From Marisediminitalea aggregata (GTDB lineage: Bacteria; Pseudomonadota; Gammaproteobacteria; Enterobacterales; Alteromonadaceae): a stretch of DNA of 64,000 nt. Under the pieces are notes generated by a model. That model worked only from the letters and a program-made list of their open reading frames with translations. It was not told the origin of the DNA and did no database searches. A program made the position numbers and the translations under genes. The first letter of the stretch is position 1, and the number at the start of each line of letters is the position of its first letter. The stretch spans positions 407,880 through 471,879 of the forward strand of contig NZ_FQWD01000003.1 in NCBI RefSeq assembly GCF_900129565.1. The letters are read 5' to 3'. Positions 1-9,475 of this stretch are shown in pieces.

Positions 1-1341
1 GATCTTGTACTTAGCCGCCGTGTTCACGTTATGAATAAAGTGATTCACCACAGGCTGGCTGTCGGTATATTCAAACCGTTTGATGCCATCTTCAGTGGTA
101 CGTTTCAGGCTTTGGCCATGTGCTACGTAACCGGTTTTGATTTGCTCTACGCCCAATTTTTCGTACAGGGCGAAACCATCTTCCATCTGGTTTTCGTAGT
201 TAGTAATGCCGCCCGAGGTTTCATGGTGACCAATTAACTTCACCCCTTTGCTTTTGCCGTATTCAGTGACTTTTTCTATGTCGAAGTCGGGGTAACTCTC
301 GGTAAAAGAAAACAGCTCTGAGTTTTGGATCCAGTCGCCGTCCCAGCCAACGTTCCAGCCTTCAACCAACACACCATCGAAACCGTGCTTTGCCGCAAAG
401 TCCATGTACTTCATGGTGTTTTCAGTGGTAGCCCCGTGCTTTTTACCTGATCCCCAGGTGTATTTCTGGATATGCATGCCCCACCAAATACCAATGTATT
501 TGCCCGGAGTGATCCAATCTACGTCACCCAGTTTGTTCGGCTCATTTAAGTTGAGTGTAAGGTAAGAATTAATAAGGCCAGCGGCATTCGGTGCAATTTG
601 CACTGTACGCCATGGCGTAGTGAAACTTCCCGTTTTGCGTACTTTTGCGCCATCAGCGCGCGGGGCTAAATCAGCTTCAAACCGGCCCAAATTCATGCGA
701 TTCAGGCTCATGCCTGCATAATCCACCAGCGCGGCCTCGTGAATAGCCAAATGTACGCCGTTGGCCAGTTTAATGGTCATGGGCGTACTGGCTTTATCGA
801 CGTCCTGCAGACGGGTTTCGCGATACAGGTATTCCTGACGCTCATAGCCCTGACCCGGGATCCAATACGCGGTAGAGGTGTGTGAATCAACAATAGAAAA
901 CTCGGTCATTTCACGGGTAATAGTGCGCGCGCCTTCGGCATCCACGTGATAACGGAAACCTATGCCATCGTCGAATACGCGTACCTGGACTTTAAACGCA
1001 TTGTCCGCATCGCCTTTTTCACTGAAGTTGACTACCAACTCGTTATAGTGATTATTGATTAGACGCTGCTCGCCCCAGGGTTGCTCCCAGGTGTCATTGG
1101 CGCTATCGCGGCTGACTTCTTTTAATGACAGCTGCTTGTAAATGGGTTTGGCGTCGGCAAAAGAAAAACCCAACCGTCCGGGGCGCATCAGTTCCTCGCC
1201 ATTATAGGTAACAGTGTATTGAGCAAAGCCACTGTCATCGGAAAAGGTAAACTGAATCGATTTATCGGGCGACGTAACCGACAACTCAGCAGCGGACAAC
1301 CCACCGCTGACCAGGCAGCCTAAAAGCAATAATGCGCGCAT
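1..1341 (-). CDS. GH97-family alpha-glucosidase, exported, C-terminus cut by window edge
   Basis: This reading frame is open from the ATG at 1341 to base 1 without a stop, so 447 codons are visible and the C-terminal end is missing. It begins with a short hydrophobic signal (MRALLLLGCLVSGGLSA) that also has a possible lipobox cysteine. The body reads like glycoside hydrolase family 97 (SusB type): an N-terminal beta-sandwich, then WITPGKYIGIWWGMH entering the TIM barrel, then GFDGVLVEGWNVGWDGDW and GVKLIGHHETSGG. Known members cleave alpha-glucosides or alpha-galactosides in the periplasm. Some GH97 enzymes are inverting and others retaining, and I cannot assign the type or substrate here. 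A LacI-type palindrome lies 49 bp upstream of the start, which would fit sugar-dependent control. Confidence 0.85.
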   Translation of the reverse strand, partial: MRALLLLGCLVSGGLSAAELSVTSPDKSIQFTFSDDSGFAQYTVTYNGEELMRPGRLGFSFADAKPIYKQLSLKEVSRDSANDTWEQPWGEQRLINNHYNELVVNFSEKGDADNAFKVQVRVFDDGIGFRYHVDAEGARTITREMTEFSIVDSHTSTAYWIPGQGYERQEYLYRETRLQDVDKASTPMTIKLANGVHLAIHEAALVDYAGMSLNRMNLGRFEADLAPRADGAKVRKTGSFTTPWRTVQIAPNAAGLINSYLTLNLNEPNKLGDVDWITPGKYIGIWWGMHIQKYTWGSGKKHGATTENTMKYMDFAAKHGFDGVLVEGWNVGWDGDWIQNSELFSFTESYPDFDIEKVTEYGKSKGVKLIGHHETSGGITNYENQMEDGFALYEKLGVEQIKTGYVAHGQSLKRTTEDGIKRFEYTDSQPVVNHFIHNVNTAAKYKI

Positions 1342-1389
1342 AGGTTTCTCTTAATAGTTTAAGTAGACGTTGCATAACACCCTAGAGCA

Positions 1390-1403
1390 CTTAATCGATT
1401 AAG
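1390..1403. promoter_or_regulatory. 14-bp perfect palindrome, putative LacI-family operator
   Basis: CTTAATCGATTAAG is a perfect palindrome with a central CG, the layout typical of LacI-family operators. It lies 49 bp upstream of the GH97 start codon, in the gap before dcd. The regulator is not in the window, so the link to sugar control is an inference. Confidence 0.45.
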
Positions 1404-1513
1404 TAAAGAAAATAGCGCATCAAATAAACATTATTTTAACAAAGCGAGTGATGAGTTATTCGTTAAGAAAAGTAAAATTGATATAGGAATTAAAGAGATA
1501 AGCAATAGAACCT

Positions 1514-1540
1514 GCTGCTTTTGCAGAGCACAAAAGCAGC
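1514..1540 (-). terminator. Hairpin downstream of dcd
   Basis: Perfect 10-bp stem (GCTGCTTTTG / CAAAAGCAGC) with a 7-nt loop, 36 bp past the dcd stop. There is no clean T-run after it on either strand, so it may be a weak terminator or a transcript-end structure. Confidence 0.4.
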
Positions 1541-1576
1541 GTATTTACAGTGACGTAAAAATGTCAGAAATGTCGT

Positions 1577-2167
1577 TTAAGACTGAGAGTCTGAGCTGAT
1601 ACGGCTGGCGACTGCACCGGCCTGCCCTTTGTATTTTGCATCTACGCGGGCATTGTAAGGTTTTTCCGCCGGTCGACTAAGCACTTCAAAACTCAGCGCA
1701 CCAATTTTCATCATTGGGCGTAGCGCCAGAGGTAATTTTCCGCTGTTATAGAATTCCAGCACTATATTGCCAGACCAGCCAGGATCAATGCGATGTGCGG
1801 TTACGTGCACCATTAAGCCTAGTCGCGCCAACGAAGAACGGCCGTCTAACCAACCCACTATGTTGTCTGGCAAGGTCACCGATTCATGCGTAATGGCCAG
1901 CGCCAGTTCACCGGGGTGCAAGAAGAAGGCTTTGCCTTCTGGCAACACAATCTCATCACTCATTACCGACTCCAGCGCTGCCTGTACCTCGGCTTTCGGG
2001 CCGCTCAAGTCGATATAAGGCGCGGCGTGATCTTCAAACACGCGAAATTTATTACCCAGGCGCATGTCTACCGTTACACCACTGATGTGCTCGTAGCCCG
2101 GCTGGGGATCAATGATGATTTTGCCAGACTGCAAATGGTCGTAAATGTCACGGTCGCTTAATCGCAT
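1577..2167 (-). CDS. dcd: dCTP deaminase
   Basis: The 196-residue protein matches the usual length of trimeric bacterial Dcd (about 193). Dcd deaminates dCTP to dUTP in the cytosol and feeds dUTPase and thymidylate synthesis. The family N-terminus [12 protein letters not shown], the nucleotide-binding stretch [10 protein letters not shown] (about residues 109-118) and the catalytic glutamate in [10 protein letters not shown] (E138) are all present. The gene is followed by a hairpin and lies downstream of mrp on the same strand with a gap of about 130 bp, an arrangement seen in other gammaproteobacteria. Confidence 0.96.
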   Translation of the reverse strand: MRLSDRDIYDHLQSGKIIIDPQPGYEHISGVTVDMRLGNKFRVFEDHAAPYIDLSGPKAEVQAALESVMSDEIVLPEGKAFFLHPGELALAITHESVTLPDNIVGWLDGRSSLARLGLMVHVTAHRIDPGWSGNIVLEFYNSGKLPLALRPMMKIGALSFEVLSRPAEKPYNARVDAKYKGQAGAVASRISSDSQS

Positions 2168-2296
2168 AGAATGTCTCTGTATTGGCTTAGAATGGCGTTA
2201 ACAATGAACGGCAATAGGTTGTTTAGGGGCGTATTATGCGGTGGTCATAGCTGGCAATCAATCTGAATTGCAGCGAAACTGCCCTGCCCCTGCTTT

Positions 2297-3415
2297 TTAG
2301 TTGTCTACCGGATTAAATACAATGGGATCGCCTTTGATATGCTTCGCGCCATGCTGCGATTCCGGCACGGTCAGCGCCAGTTGCATGGATACAGCTCTAG
2401 CCATATCACGGTAAGCGTCAGACAACACATGATCTGGCTCACTAACCAGCAGCGGCTTGCCGTTGCCCGCATGTTCGCGAATAGAAGTATTCAGAGGTAA
2501 TGCGCCAAGTAGAGGTAATCCGTAACGTTCAGCCAGTGCCTGCCCGCCGTCTTTGGCAAAGATATAGTCTTTATGGCCACACGCGGTGCATTGGTAGTAA
2601 CTCATGTTTTCAACCAGACCCAACACAGGAATATTCACTTTATTGAACATCGCAATGCCTTTTTGGGCATCTGCTAATGCCAGATCCTGAGGCGTTGTTA
2701 CCACGACGGCTGCAGTTAACGGCACTTGCTGAGCCATGGTGAGCTGCACGTCGCCGGTACCCGGTGGCATATCTACAATCAAATAATCCAGCACTGGCCA
2801 CAGAGTTTCATTTATCAGTTGCGCGAGTGCTTTACTGGCCATGGGGCCTCGCCAAATCGCTGCATCTTCAGCGGGTACCAAATAACCAATTGAATTGGCG
2901 ACCAAGCCATGAGCCTTTAGCGGTTGCATGTGCTTATTATCAGCTGTTTGCGGCCGTTCTGTGGTATTTCCCAGCATAATTGGCACAGATGGGCCATAGA
3001 TATCCGCATCCAGAATACCCACGGTCGCGCCTTCCTGAAGCAGCGCACTGGCCAGGTTAATACTGGTCGTAGACTTTCCTACCCCGCCTTTGCCCGAAGC
3101 CACAGCGATAATGTTTCGCACGTTGGTAACCGGTGGCTTTAACGTTTGCCCACTTTGAATCGACTGGTTCAGGGTTACCGACATACCGCTGTATTTCTCA
3201 CCGTTATTTTCGCCGTTCAATGCTTGCTGCAAAAACGCTTCAATTGCCGGCCACTGGGTTTTACACGCAAACGGAAACGTGACGGTAACCTGTTTGTCAT
3301 TTAACGCACACCAACTTATCGCATCAGCGGCTTCAACGGAAAAATAGCTGGCCAGTTTTTCGGCAATAAATTGAATAACTGCGTCAGGTTTTTTAGCTCG
3401 ACCGGAAAAAAACAT
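2297..3415 (-). CDS. apbC: Iron-sulfur cluster carrier ATPase Mrp/ApbC
   Basis: This 372-residue P-loop protein is of the Mrp/NBP35 type, which binds and transfers Fe-S clusters to apo-proteins in the cytosol. An N-terminal MIP18-like segment (about residues 1-95) precedes the deviant Walker A motif GKGGVGKS at 108-115. VDMPPGTGD lies near 215-222. The cluster-binding pair CTAC at 276-279 is intact. Length agrees with E. coli Mrp (about 370). It is divergent from metG with a 111-bp gap, the same mrp/metG pairing as in enterobacteria. The start at 3415 begins a normal family N-terminus. Confidence 0.95.
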   Translation of the reverse strand: MFFSGRAKKPDAVIQFIAEKLASYFSVEAADAISWCALNDKQVTVTFPFACKTQWPAIEAFLQQALNGENNGEKYSGMSVTLNQSIQSGQTLKPPVTNVRNIIAVASGKGGVGKSTTSINLASALLQEGATVGILDADIYGPSVPIMLGNTTERPQTADNKHMQPLKAHGLVANSIGYLVPAEDAAIWRGPMASKALAQLINETLWPVLDYLIVDMPPGTGDVQLTMAQQVPLTAAVVVTTPQDLALADAQKGIAMFNKVNIPVLGLVENMSYYQCTACGHKDYIFAKDGGQALAERYGLPLLGALPLNTSIREHAGNGKPLLVSEPDHVLSDAYRDMARAVSMQLALTVPESQHGAKHIKGDPIVFNPVDN

Positions 3416-3526
3416 GGATTACCTGCAAATTTAAAGGTTTTACAACATTACTTAATGCAAAAAAAGCGCATTTCCGCTAGTATTTGCGCCATTTCCATTA
3501 GCTTAAAAGCCGAACAATAATAGTCT

Positions 3527-5572
3527 ATGTCAGAACAGAGTCAGCTTCCCCAAGGCAAGCGCCGTATTTTGGTAACCAGTGCGTTACCTTACGCCAATGG
3601 TTCCATTCACCTGGGCCATTTACTTGAGCACATCCAAACCGATATCTGGACGCGTTTCCAGCGCCTGCGCGGACACGAATGTTACAGTGTTTGTGCCGAC
3701 GATGCACACGGTACGCCGGTAATGTTAAAAGCCCAGGAATTGGGAATTACACCGGAAGAAATGGTGGCTCAAACTCGCGCAGAACACCATCAGGACCTGC
3801 TCGACTTCCATATTGATTACAACAACTATTATGTTACGCATTCACCGGAAAATCAGCATTATTGCGAAGAGATTTACCGTCGTTTGGATGCCGCGGGCTA
3901 CATTAGCAAGCGTACCATTAACCAGTTGTTTGATCCGGAAAAGAACATGTTTTTGCCGGACCGCTTCGTTAAAGGTACCTGCCCGAGCTGTAATGCAGAA
4001 GACCAAAACGGCGACAGCTGTGATGTATGTGGTGCAACTTACAGCCCGACTGAAATGAAAAACCCACGTTCAGTGGTATCAGGTGCAACACCAATTCTGA
4101 AAGAGTCTGAGCACTTCTTCTTCGACCTGCCGCAGTTCGAAGGTATGTTGAAAGACTGGATCCGCTCGGGTGCTATTCAGGAAGAAATGGCCAACAAGCT
4201 GCAGGAATGGTTTGAAGATGGCCTGCAACAATGGGACATCAGCCGTGATGCCCCCTACTTTGGTTTCGAAATTCCCGGCGCGCCTAACAAGTTCTTCTAC
4301 GTTTGGGTAGACGCACCGGTTGGCTACATGGCCAGCTTTAAAAATTTCTGTGACAGCAACAACGTCGATTTCGACAGCTTCTGGAACAAAGACTCAGATG
4401 CTGAGCTTTACCACTTCATTGGTAAAGACATCACGTATTTCCACTGCCTGTTCTGGCCTGCGATGCTGGAAGGTGCGGGTTACCGCAAGCCAAGTGGCGT
4501 AAATATTCACGGCTTCGTAACTGTTAATGGCGCCAAGATGTCAAAGTCTCGCGGTACGTTCATTAAAGGCCGCACCTACCTTGACCACCTAAACCCGGAA
4601 TACCTGCGCTATTACTTTGCGTCTAAACTGGGTGACGGCGTAACCGATATCGACCTGAACTTTGAAGACTTCGCGCAAAAAGTGAATTCTGACCTGGTAG
4701 GCAAAGTAGTGAATATTGCCAGTCGCTGTGCGAGCTTTATTACCAAGCGTTTCGACGGCACGCTATCTGACAACGTGCTTGAACCTGAGTTGGTTGCTCA
4801 GTTCCAAAATGCGGCTGAGCCTATTGCTGCGCTATTTGAAAAGCGCAAATATCACCAGGCCGTTCGCGAAATTATGGCGTTGGCAGACAAAGCTAACCAG
4901 TTTATCGACACCAACGCGCCTTGGGTAACTATTAAAGACGAAACCAAGCAGCAGTTTACTCATGACGTTTGTTCATTGGGCATCAACCTGTTCCGTATTC
5001 TGGTTACTTACCTGAAGCCGGTATTGCCTGTACTCGCTGAAAAGGCAGAAGCCTTCCTGAACGACGAACTAACCTGGGAAAGCAGCCAGTCTGTGCTAAC
5101 CGGTCATGCCATTAACAAGTTTAAGCCAATGATGCAGCGTGTCGAAATGGACAAAATTGAAGCGATGGTTGAAGCGTCAAAAGAAAGTCTGGCGGCTAAG
5201 CCGAAAATCGATCCGAACAGCCCGCTGGCGAAAGATCCAATCAGTGAAACCATTTCTTTCGACGACTTTGCGAAAGTTGACCTGCGTATCGCGCGCATCG
5301 CCAATGCAGAGCACGTAGAGAAAGCCGACAAGCTGTTGCGATTAGAGCTGGATTTGGGTGGCGAAACCCGTCAGGTATTTGCTGGCATCAAATCAGCGTA
5401 TGCGCCGGAAGACCTGATTGGCAAACACACTGTTATGGTTGCCAACCTGGCACCGCGCAAGATGCGCTTTGGTATGTCTGAAGGCATGGTACTTGCCGCC
5501 GGCCCTGGTGGCAAAGAGCTATACATTCTTGAGCCAAATGAAGGCGCCCAGCCTGGTATGCGGGTTAAATAA
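3527..5572 (+). CDS. metG: Methionyl-tRNA synthetase
   Basis: A class I aminoacyl-tRNA synthetase of 681 residues that charges tRNA-Met. Signature motifs are HLGH at 28-31 and KMSKS at 337-341. A zinc knuckle with cysteines at 152, 155, 165 and 168 lies in the connective domain. The C-terminal 100 or so residues form the EMAPII/Trbp111-like tRNA-binding and dimerisation domain (from about [14 protein letters not shown]). This is the long dimeric form, as in E. coli (677). A strong terminator follows 48 bp after the stop. Confidence 0.98.
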   Translation: MSEQSQLPQGKRRILVTSALPYANGSIHLGHLLEHIQTDIWTRFQRLRGHECYSVCADDAHGTPVMLKAQELGITPEEMVAQTRAEHHQDLLDFHIDYNNYYVTHSPENQHYCEEIYRRLDAAGYISKRTINQLFDPEKNMFLPDRFVKGTCPSCNAEDQNGDSCDVCGATYSPTEMKNPRSVVSGATPILKESEHFFFDLPQFEGMLKDWIRSGAIQEEMANKLQEWFEDGLQQWDISRDAPYFGFEIPGAPNKFFYVWVDAPVGYMASFKNFCDSNNVDFDSFWNKDSDAELYHFIGKDITYFHCLFWPAMLEGAGYRKPSGVNIHGFVTVNGAKMSKSRGTFIKGRTYLDHLNPEYLRYYFASKLGDGVTDIDLNFEDFAQKVNSDLVGKVVNIASRCASFITKRFDGTLSDNVLEPELVAQFQNAAEPIAALFEKRKYHQAVREIMALADKANQFIDTNAPWVTIKDETKQQFTHDVCSLGINLFRILVTYLKPVLPVLAEKAEAFLNDELTWESSQSVLTGHAINKFKPMMQRVEMDKIEAMVEASKESLAAKPKIDPNSPLAKDPISETISFDDFAKVDLRIARIANAEHVEKADKLLRLELDLGGETRQVFAGIKSAYAPEDLIGKHTVMVANLAPRKMRFGMSEGMVLAAGPGGKELYILEPNEGAQPGMRVK

Positions 5573-5620
5573 TGTGTCCCTCGGTTTTCTCTGAGGACCA
5601 CTGAACAACTTACCTTTCTT

Positions 5621-5652
5621 AAAAATCCCGGCCATGCGCCGGGATTTTTGTT
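5621..5652 (+). terminator. Rho-independent terminator after metG
   Basis: AAAAATCCCGG pairs with CCGGGATTTTT around the 7-nt loop CCATGCG. The stem ends in a T-run on the plus strand, and A-runs on the left arm make it potentially bidirectional. Confidence 0.85.
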
Positions 5653-5657
5653 TATAG

Positions 5658-5740
5658 CCTACGGGTTTTCATATGCCTTCGGATGTTTCCTGAGTTCCCC
5701 GCCTTCGCGGGGATGACGATAAGAAGGAAACGGGGATGAC
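5658..5740. repeat. Intergenic mosaic repeat, copy 1
   Basis: The unit starts near CCTACGGGTTTTC and contains a hairpin (TCCCCGCCTTCGCGGGGA) followed by GATGACGATAAGAAGGAAAC. The 48 bp at 5693-5740 recur exactly at 5928-5975. Between the copies, 5741-5852 holds decayed GGGGATGA-like fragments of the same unit. No gene is supported in 5573-6035. Confidence 0.85.
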
Positions 5741-5852
5741 AGAAGCGGTGGGCGGGGATGATGTTAAGGAGGAAGCGGGAATGATGGCTGTAATGGGTTG
5801 GGGTGACGGATGTATCAGGCATGGGTAACGGTTATCGGGGGAACTTACATCA

Positions 5853-6025
5853 ATCGTCGTCCCGGCCTTGTGCCGGGAACTTTTGATACAACCCACGGAA
5901 TTTTCCTACGTCTTCGGGTGTTTCCATAGTTCCCCGCCTTCGCGGGGATGACGATAAGAAGGAAACGGGGATGACGGTTATAGAGGGGAGCCTTCATCTA
6001 TCGTCGTCCCGGCCTTGTGCCGGGA
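5853..6025. repeat. Intergenic mosaic repeat, copy 2 plus CCCGGC palindromes
   Basis: The 25-bp palindrome-bearing segment with core TCGTCCCGGCCTTGTGCCGG occurs at 5853-5878 and again at 6000-6025, each time containing CCCGGC-cttgt-GCCGGG. Between them lies the second copy of the 48-bp hairpin unit (5928-5975) and its left flank from 5892. The pattern resembles REP/BIME-type intergenic elements, which are typically dispersed in a genome. Confidence 0.85.
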
Positions 6026-6035
6026 TCTAACACAC

Positions 6036-6785
6036 CTAACTGTGCGTTCTTGAAGCGGCATCGCGCATGCTGGCACCCACAGCAGAGAAACGGGGTTTAA
6101 CCTTCCACTTCGCTTTAATCGTTGTCATGGGAATCGTGCGTTTACGAGCAAGTAACACATACACAGACGAGCACCAGGGGCAGTGACGACTGCACCATTG
6201 TTGCCATGCAGCAGGTTGCTTAGCGGCTTGCTGGGCGAACAAAACAGAAAACAGAATATGACGGTGTTCAACCACCTCAAAACCGAGTAGTTGTAACCAG
6301 TCCTTAATGCGGCCTGCCGAGAAAAACCGCGCCGAATGCAGTACGTTACCCCGTTTAATCGGTAAGAAACGCGCCATACCGGTTAAACTAAAAGGGTTGA
6401 AGCCACTGATGATGACATAACCATTGGCAGTAATAACCCGGTCCACCTCACGCAGGATTTCATGGGGGTCCTGGGCAAAATCCAGTTCGTTCGCCAACAG
6501 CACGCCGTCGATGCTGTTTTCAACATAAGGCAGGTTATCAGAACGCGTGATAATACCGGAATGAGCCGAGGCAACCTGTGTCTGCTGAATCTGGTGGCGT
6601 ATAGAGCAATCCGGCAGTGAAATTTCGCTACTCAGGTTACCCATCTTAACCATATGATAACCAAACACACGTTGACTGAGCTCGTTGCAAACCTGCTCTA
6701 TCACGAGTTTTAATTCTTCGCCGCCGGGTAACTCTGACCAGCTCTGAGGGTAATGTGGCGGTTTTGAACGGAACGCAGATTTCAT
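6036..6785 (-). CDS. YafS-like SAM-dependent methyltransferase
   Basis: A 249-residue class I methyltransferase-like protein of unknown substrate. The central region (LLANELDFAQDPHEILREVDRVI, written here as two pieces: LLANELDFAQDP and HEILREVDRV) and YVIISGFNPFSLTG match the post-motif regions of Methyltransf_11 proteins such as E. coli YafS. The glycine-rich SAM motif I is poorly conserved. It is divergent from gloB with mltD beyond, which is the E. coli yafS-gloB-mltD arrangement and supports the assignment. I chose the ATG at 6785 (MKSAFRSKPPH): the frame remains open upstream to 6956 but would overlap the gloB start. Confidence 0.8.
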   Translation of the reverse strand: MKSAFRSKPPHYPQSWSELPGGEELKLVIEQVCNELSQRVFGYHMVKMGNLSSEISLPDCSIRHQIQQTQVASAHSGIITRSDNLPYVENSIDGVLLANELDFAQDPHEILREVDRVITANGYVIISGFNPFSLTGMARFLPIKRGNVLHSARFFSAGRIKDWLQLLGFEVVEHRHILFSVLFAQQAAKQPAAWQQWCSRHCPWCSSVYVLLARKRTIPMTTIKAKWKVKPRFSAVGASMRDAASRTHS

Positions 6786-6891
6786 AGCGTGTTGTGGTGA
6801 TGTCCTTGATTGAATAATACATCGCATGTATTGCATGCAACATAACAACTTTATAGTATCTGGGTATTGAAATACAACATGCGAACAAACG

Positions 6892-7686
6892 ATGACGAGT
6901 ATGCAGGGATTTCCTACGTCGGTTACGGTCACACCTATCCCGGCGTTTACCGACAACTATATATGGTGTTTGCATAACGGCAGTCAGGCCGTGGTAGTTG
7001 ATCCAGGTGACGCCGCGCCGGTGTTGGCTTTTTGTGAAAAAAACAGTCTGACACTCTCGGCAATTCTCATTACCCACCACCACCGGGATCACACCGGCGG
7101 CATCACCGCGCTCGCAGAAGCAATCGACGACCTGCCGGTAATTGGCCCGCGTGGCGGCCATATCAGTGGCATTACCAAATCAGTCGCTCAGGGCGATATG
7201 GTGAAACTGCCCGCTGTGGGTTGCGAATTTTCGGTAATCGAAGTGCCGGGACATACGCTGGACCACATTGCGTTTTACGGTCATAACGCACTGTTTTGTG
7301 GTGATACGCTGTTTGCCGCTGGATGCGGCCGCCTGTTTGAAGGCACTCCGGGCCAAATGCACCGGTCTTTAAACAAAATTAAACGACTCCCGCCGGACAC
7401 CGCAATTTACTGTACCCATGAATATACCCTGGCAAATGTGAAATTTGCGCTTACCGTAGACCCGGAGAACGACCAGCTTAACGCCTATTCAGAGTGGGTC
7501 AATACTACCCGTGCCAATGACTTACCAACGCTACCTTCCGATCTGGCAACACAGCGCAAGGTAAACCCCTTTTTGCGTTGTGACGACCCGGCTGTTGTAA
7601 AAAACGTCAGCCAGTACGCTAACGCGGAACTTTCAGACGAAATTGCCGTCTTTACCCAGTTAAGGAAATGGAAAGACAACGCTTAA
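6892..7686 (+). CDS. gloB: Hydroxyacylglutathione hydrolase (glyoxalase II)
   Basis: A 264-residue metallo-beta-lactamase-fold enzyme that hydrolyses S-lactoylglutathione to lactate and glutathione, the second step of methylglyoxal detoxification. The metal-binding motif THHHRDHTGG is at 61-70, with further ligands in VPGHTLDHIAFY and FCGDTLFAAGCGRLFEG. The C-terminal substrate-binding helices (NPFLRCDDP) are present. An ATG nine bases inside the frame (6901) is an equally plausible start. It is divergent from the yafS-like gene and followed by mltD. Confidence 0.95.
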   Translation: MTSMQGFPTSVTVTPIPAFTDNYIWCLHNGSQAVVVDPGDAAPVLAFCEKNSLTLSAILITHHHRDHTGGITALAEAIDDLPVIGPRGGHISGITKSVAQGDMVKLPAVGCEFSVIEVPGHTLDHIAFYGHNALFCGDTLFAAGCGRLFEGTPGQMHRSLNKIKRLPPDTAIYCTHEYTLANVKFALTVDPENDQLNAYSEWVNTTRANDLPTLPSDLATQRKVNPFLRCDDPAVVKNVSQYANAELSDEIAVFTQLRKWKDNA

Positions 7687-7751
7687 CGCGTTCATCTTTA
7701 GTACTATTTCCGGCGTAAAACACGCGCGAAGCGAATCAACAGGATGCATTA

Positions 7752-7769
7752 GTACGCAGACTTGCGTAC
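7752..7769. other. Small hairpin upstream of mltD
   Basis: GTACGCA and TGCGTAC form a 7-bp perfect inverted repeat around GACT in the 124-bp gap between gloB and mltD. No T-run follows. It could be an operator or an mRNA leader hairpin. Confidence 0.3.
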
Positions 7770-7810
7770 ACTGGCAATGTGCCTCACACGATCTAAGGGT
7801 AAGTTTTTAA

Positions 7811-9463
7811 ATGAAGTTTAAGTTGTCTGTATTGTCCATTTTGGTTACGTCTATGCTTACAGGCTGTCAGTTGACCGGCCCGGACGAAGCAGAACCTGAG
7901 GTTGCAGACAACCGCACTACCTGCGAAATTGCCCACACCAATATAAACGATCAGGCTGACTGTGAACTCGCCAATGAGGGCGTGATCGAGGTTATGCACC
8001 CCACTGAGGAAGTCGAGGTAGACATTGACCCCGCGCAGGATCCTGCAGAGCCAGAGGTCATTGCTAACCTGTGGGTGCGCGCCAGCAATCAGTTTCAGTT
8101 TGAAATCCCAGACAACAAACGCATAGCCATTCAGCGCGACTGGTACCTGAAACACCCGGCTTACATGGAACGGGTATCCAAACGTGCCAAGCCTTTCCTG
8201 TATTATATTGTGCAACAAATCGAAGCGCGCGATATGCCCCTTGAGCTGGTGTTATTGCCGATTGTAGAAAGCGCCTTTGACCCGTTTGCCTACTCCCATG
8301 GCAGAGCTGCGGGTATGTGGCAGTTTATTCCGGGCACGGCCAAACGTTTCGGTATTCAGCAAACCTGGTGGTACGACGGTCGTCGCGACGTTATTGCCTC
8401 AACTGCCGCGGCATTGGATTACCTGACCTACCTGAATGACATGTTCGACGGTAACTGGCTGCATGCACTAGCCGCTTACAACAGTGGTGAAGGCCGTGTG
8501 GGCAAAGCCATCAAGCGCAATGCCAAAGCCGGAAAGCCCACTGACTTCTGGTCATTGGATTTACCCAAAGAAACCCGCGCTTATGTACCAAAACTGCTGG
8601 CACTGGCCGATATTCTGAAAAACCATGAACAATACGCTTTCAAATGGCCTGAAATCGAAAATGCGCCGGTCATCGCTACCGTTGATATTGGCTCTCAGGT
8701 CGACCTTGCTTTTGCGGCTGAGTTAGCTGACATGGACCTGAAGTCGCTGCATGCGCTTAATCCCGGCTTTAATCGCTGGGCAACCGACCCAGATGGCCCG
8801 CACCGTTTGGTATTGCCGCTGGACAACGCAGAAAGCTTTACGCAGGCATTGGCAAACGTGGAGCGCAATGAGCGGCTTAACTGGGTTCGTCATAAAGTTC
8901 GCGCTGGTGACAGCTTGTTGAAGCTGGCGAAGGAATATCACACCACGGTTGATGTGATCAAAAGCGTGAACGATATGCAAGGTAATATGATCCGGGTTGG
9001 CGATCACATCATGGTTCCTGTGGCGCTGAAAAAGCTGGACGCGTATTCGTTATCGGAAGATCAGCGACTGGCGACCACCCAGAACAAAAAACGTGGTAGC
9101 TACCAGCTAACGCACGAAGTAAAGTCTGGCGATACCCTATGGGATATCAGCCGTAAGTACGACATCAGCACCCGTTCGTTAGCAAAATGGAACGGCATGG
9201 CCCCTACCGATCCACTCATGCCGGGAAAAACCCTGGTGATTTGGGTGAATGAAGCCAGTGACGAGCAAAAACGTGACGCGATTATGCGCACCCTCACCTA
9301 TACGGTGAAACGCGGCGACTCGCTGGCGCGTATAGCACAAAAATTCAATATCCGTACCAGCGATATTACCAAGTGGAACAACCTTAACCCGAAAAAATTT
9401 CTGCAGCCGGGTCAGAAACTCACGTTGCACGTCGACGTGACACGCCTTAAAAATATCGGATAA
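7811..9463 (+). CDS. mltD: Membrane-bound lytic murein transglycosylase D
   Basis: A 550-residue lipoprotein that cleaves the MurNAc-GlcNAc bond of peptidoglycan with 1,6-anhydro product formation. The signal ends in a lipobox with acylated cysteine C19 (MLTGC). The goose-type lysozyme/SLT domain follows at about 110-250, with ES (PIVESAFDPFAYS), GMWQFIPGTA and AAYNSGEGRV. Three LysM peptidoglycan-binding domains follow, starting near VRAGDSLLKLA, VKSGDTLWDIS and VKRGDSLARIA. E. coli MltD has two LysM domains and 452 residues, so this one is longer. The 11-bp gap to the next gene suggests cotranscription. Confidence 0.96.
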   Translation: MKFKLSVLSILVTSMLTGCQLTGPDEAEPEVADNRTTCEIAHTNINDQADCELANEGVIEVMHPTEEVEVDIDPAQDPAEPEVIANLWVRASNQFQFEIPDNKRIAIQRDWYLKHPAYMERVSKRAKPFLYYIVQQIEARDMPLELVLLPIVESAFDPFAYSHGRAAGMWQFIPGTAKRFGIQQTWWYDGRRDVIASTAAALDYLTYLNDMFDGNWLHALAAYNSGEGRVGKAIKRNAKAGKPTDFWSLDLPKETRAYVPKLLALADILKNHEQYAFKWPEIENAPVIATVDIGSQVDLAFAAELADMDLKSLHALNPGFNRWATDPDGPHRLVLPLDNAESFTQALANVERNERLNWVRHKVRAGDSLLKLAKEYHTTVDVIKSVNDMQGNMIRVGDHIMVPVALKKLDAYSLSEDQRLATTQNKKRGSYQLTHEVKSGDTLWDISRKYDISTRSLAKWNGMAPTDPLMPGKTLVIWVNEASDEQKRDAIMRTLTYTVKRGDSLARIAQKFNIRTSDITKWNNLNPKKFLQPGQKLTLHVDVTRLKNIG

Positions 9464-9475
9464 GCAGGAGGCCCA

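Noticed and set aside
5669..5896. 75-codon minus-strand frame in the metG downstream gap.
   Set aside because: It consists of the intergenic palindromic repeats.
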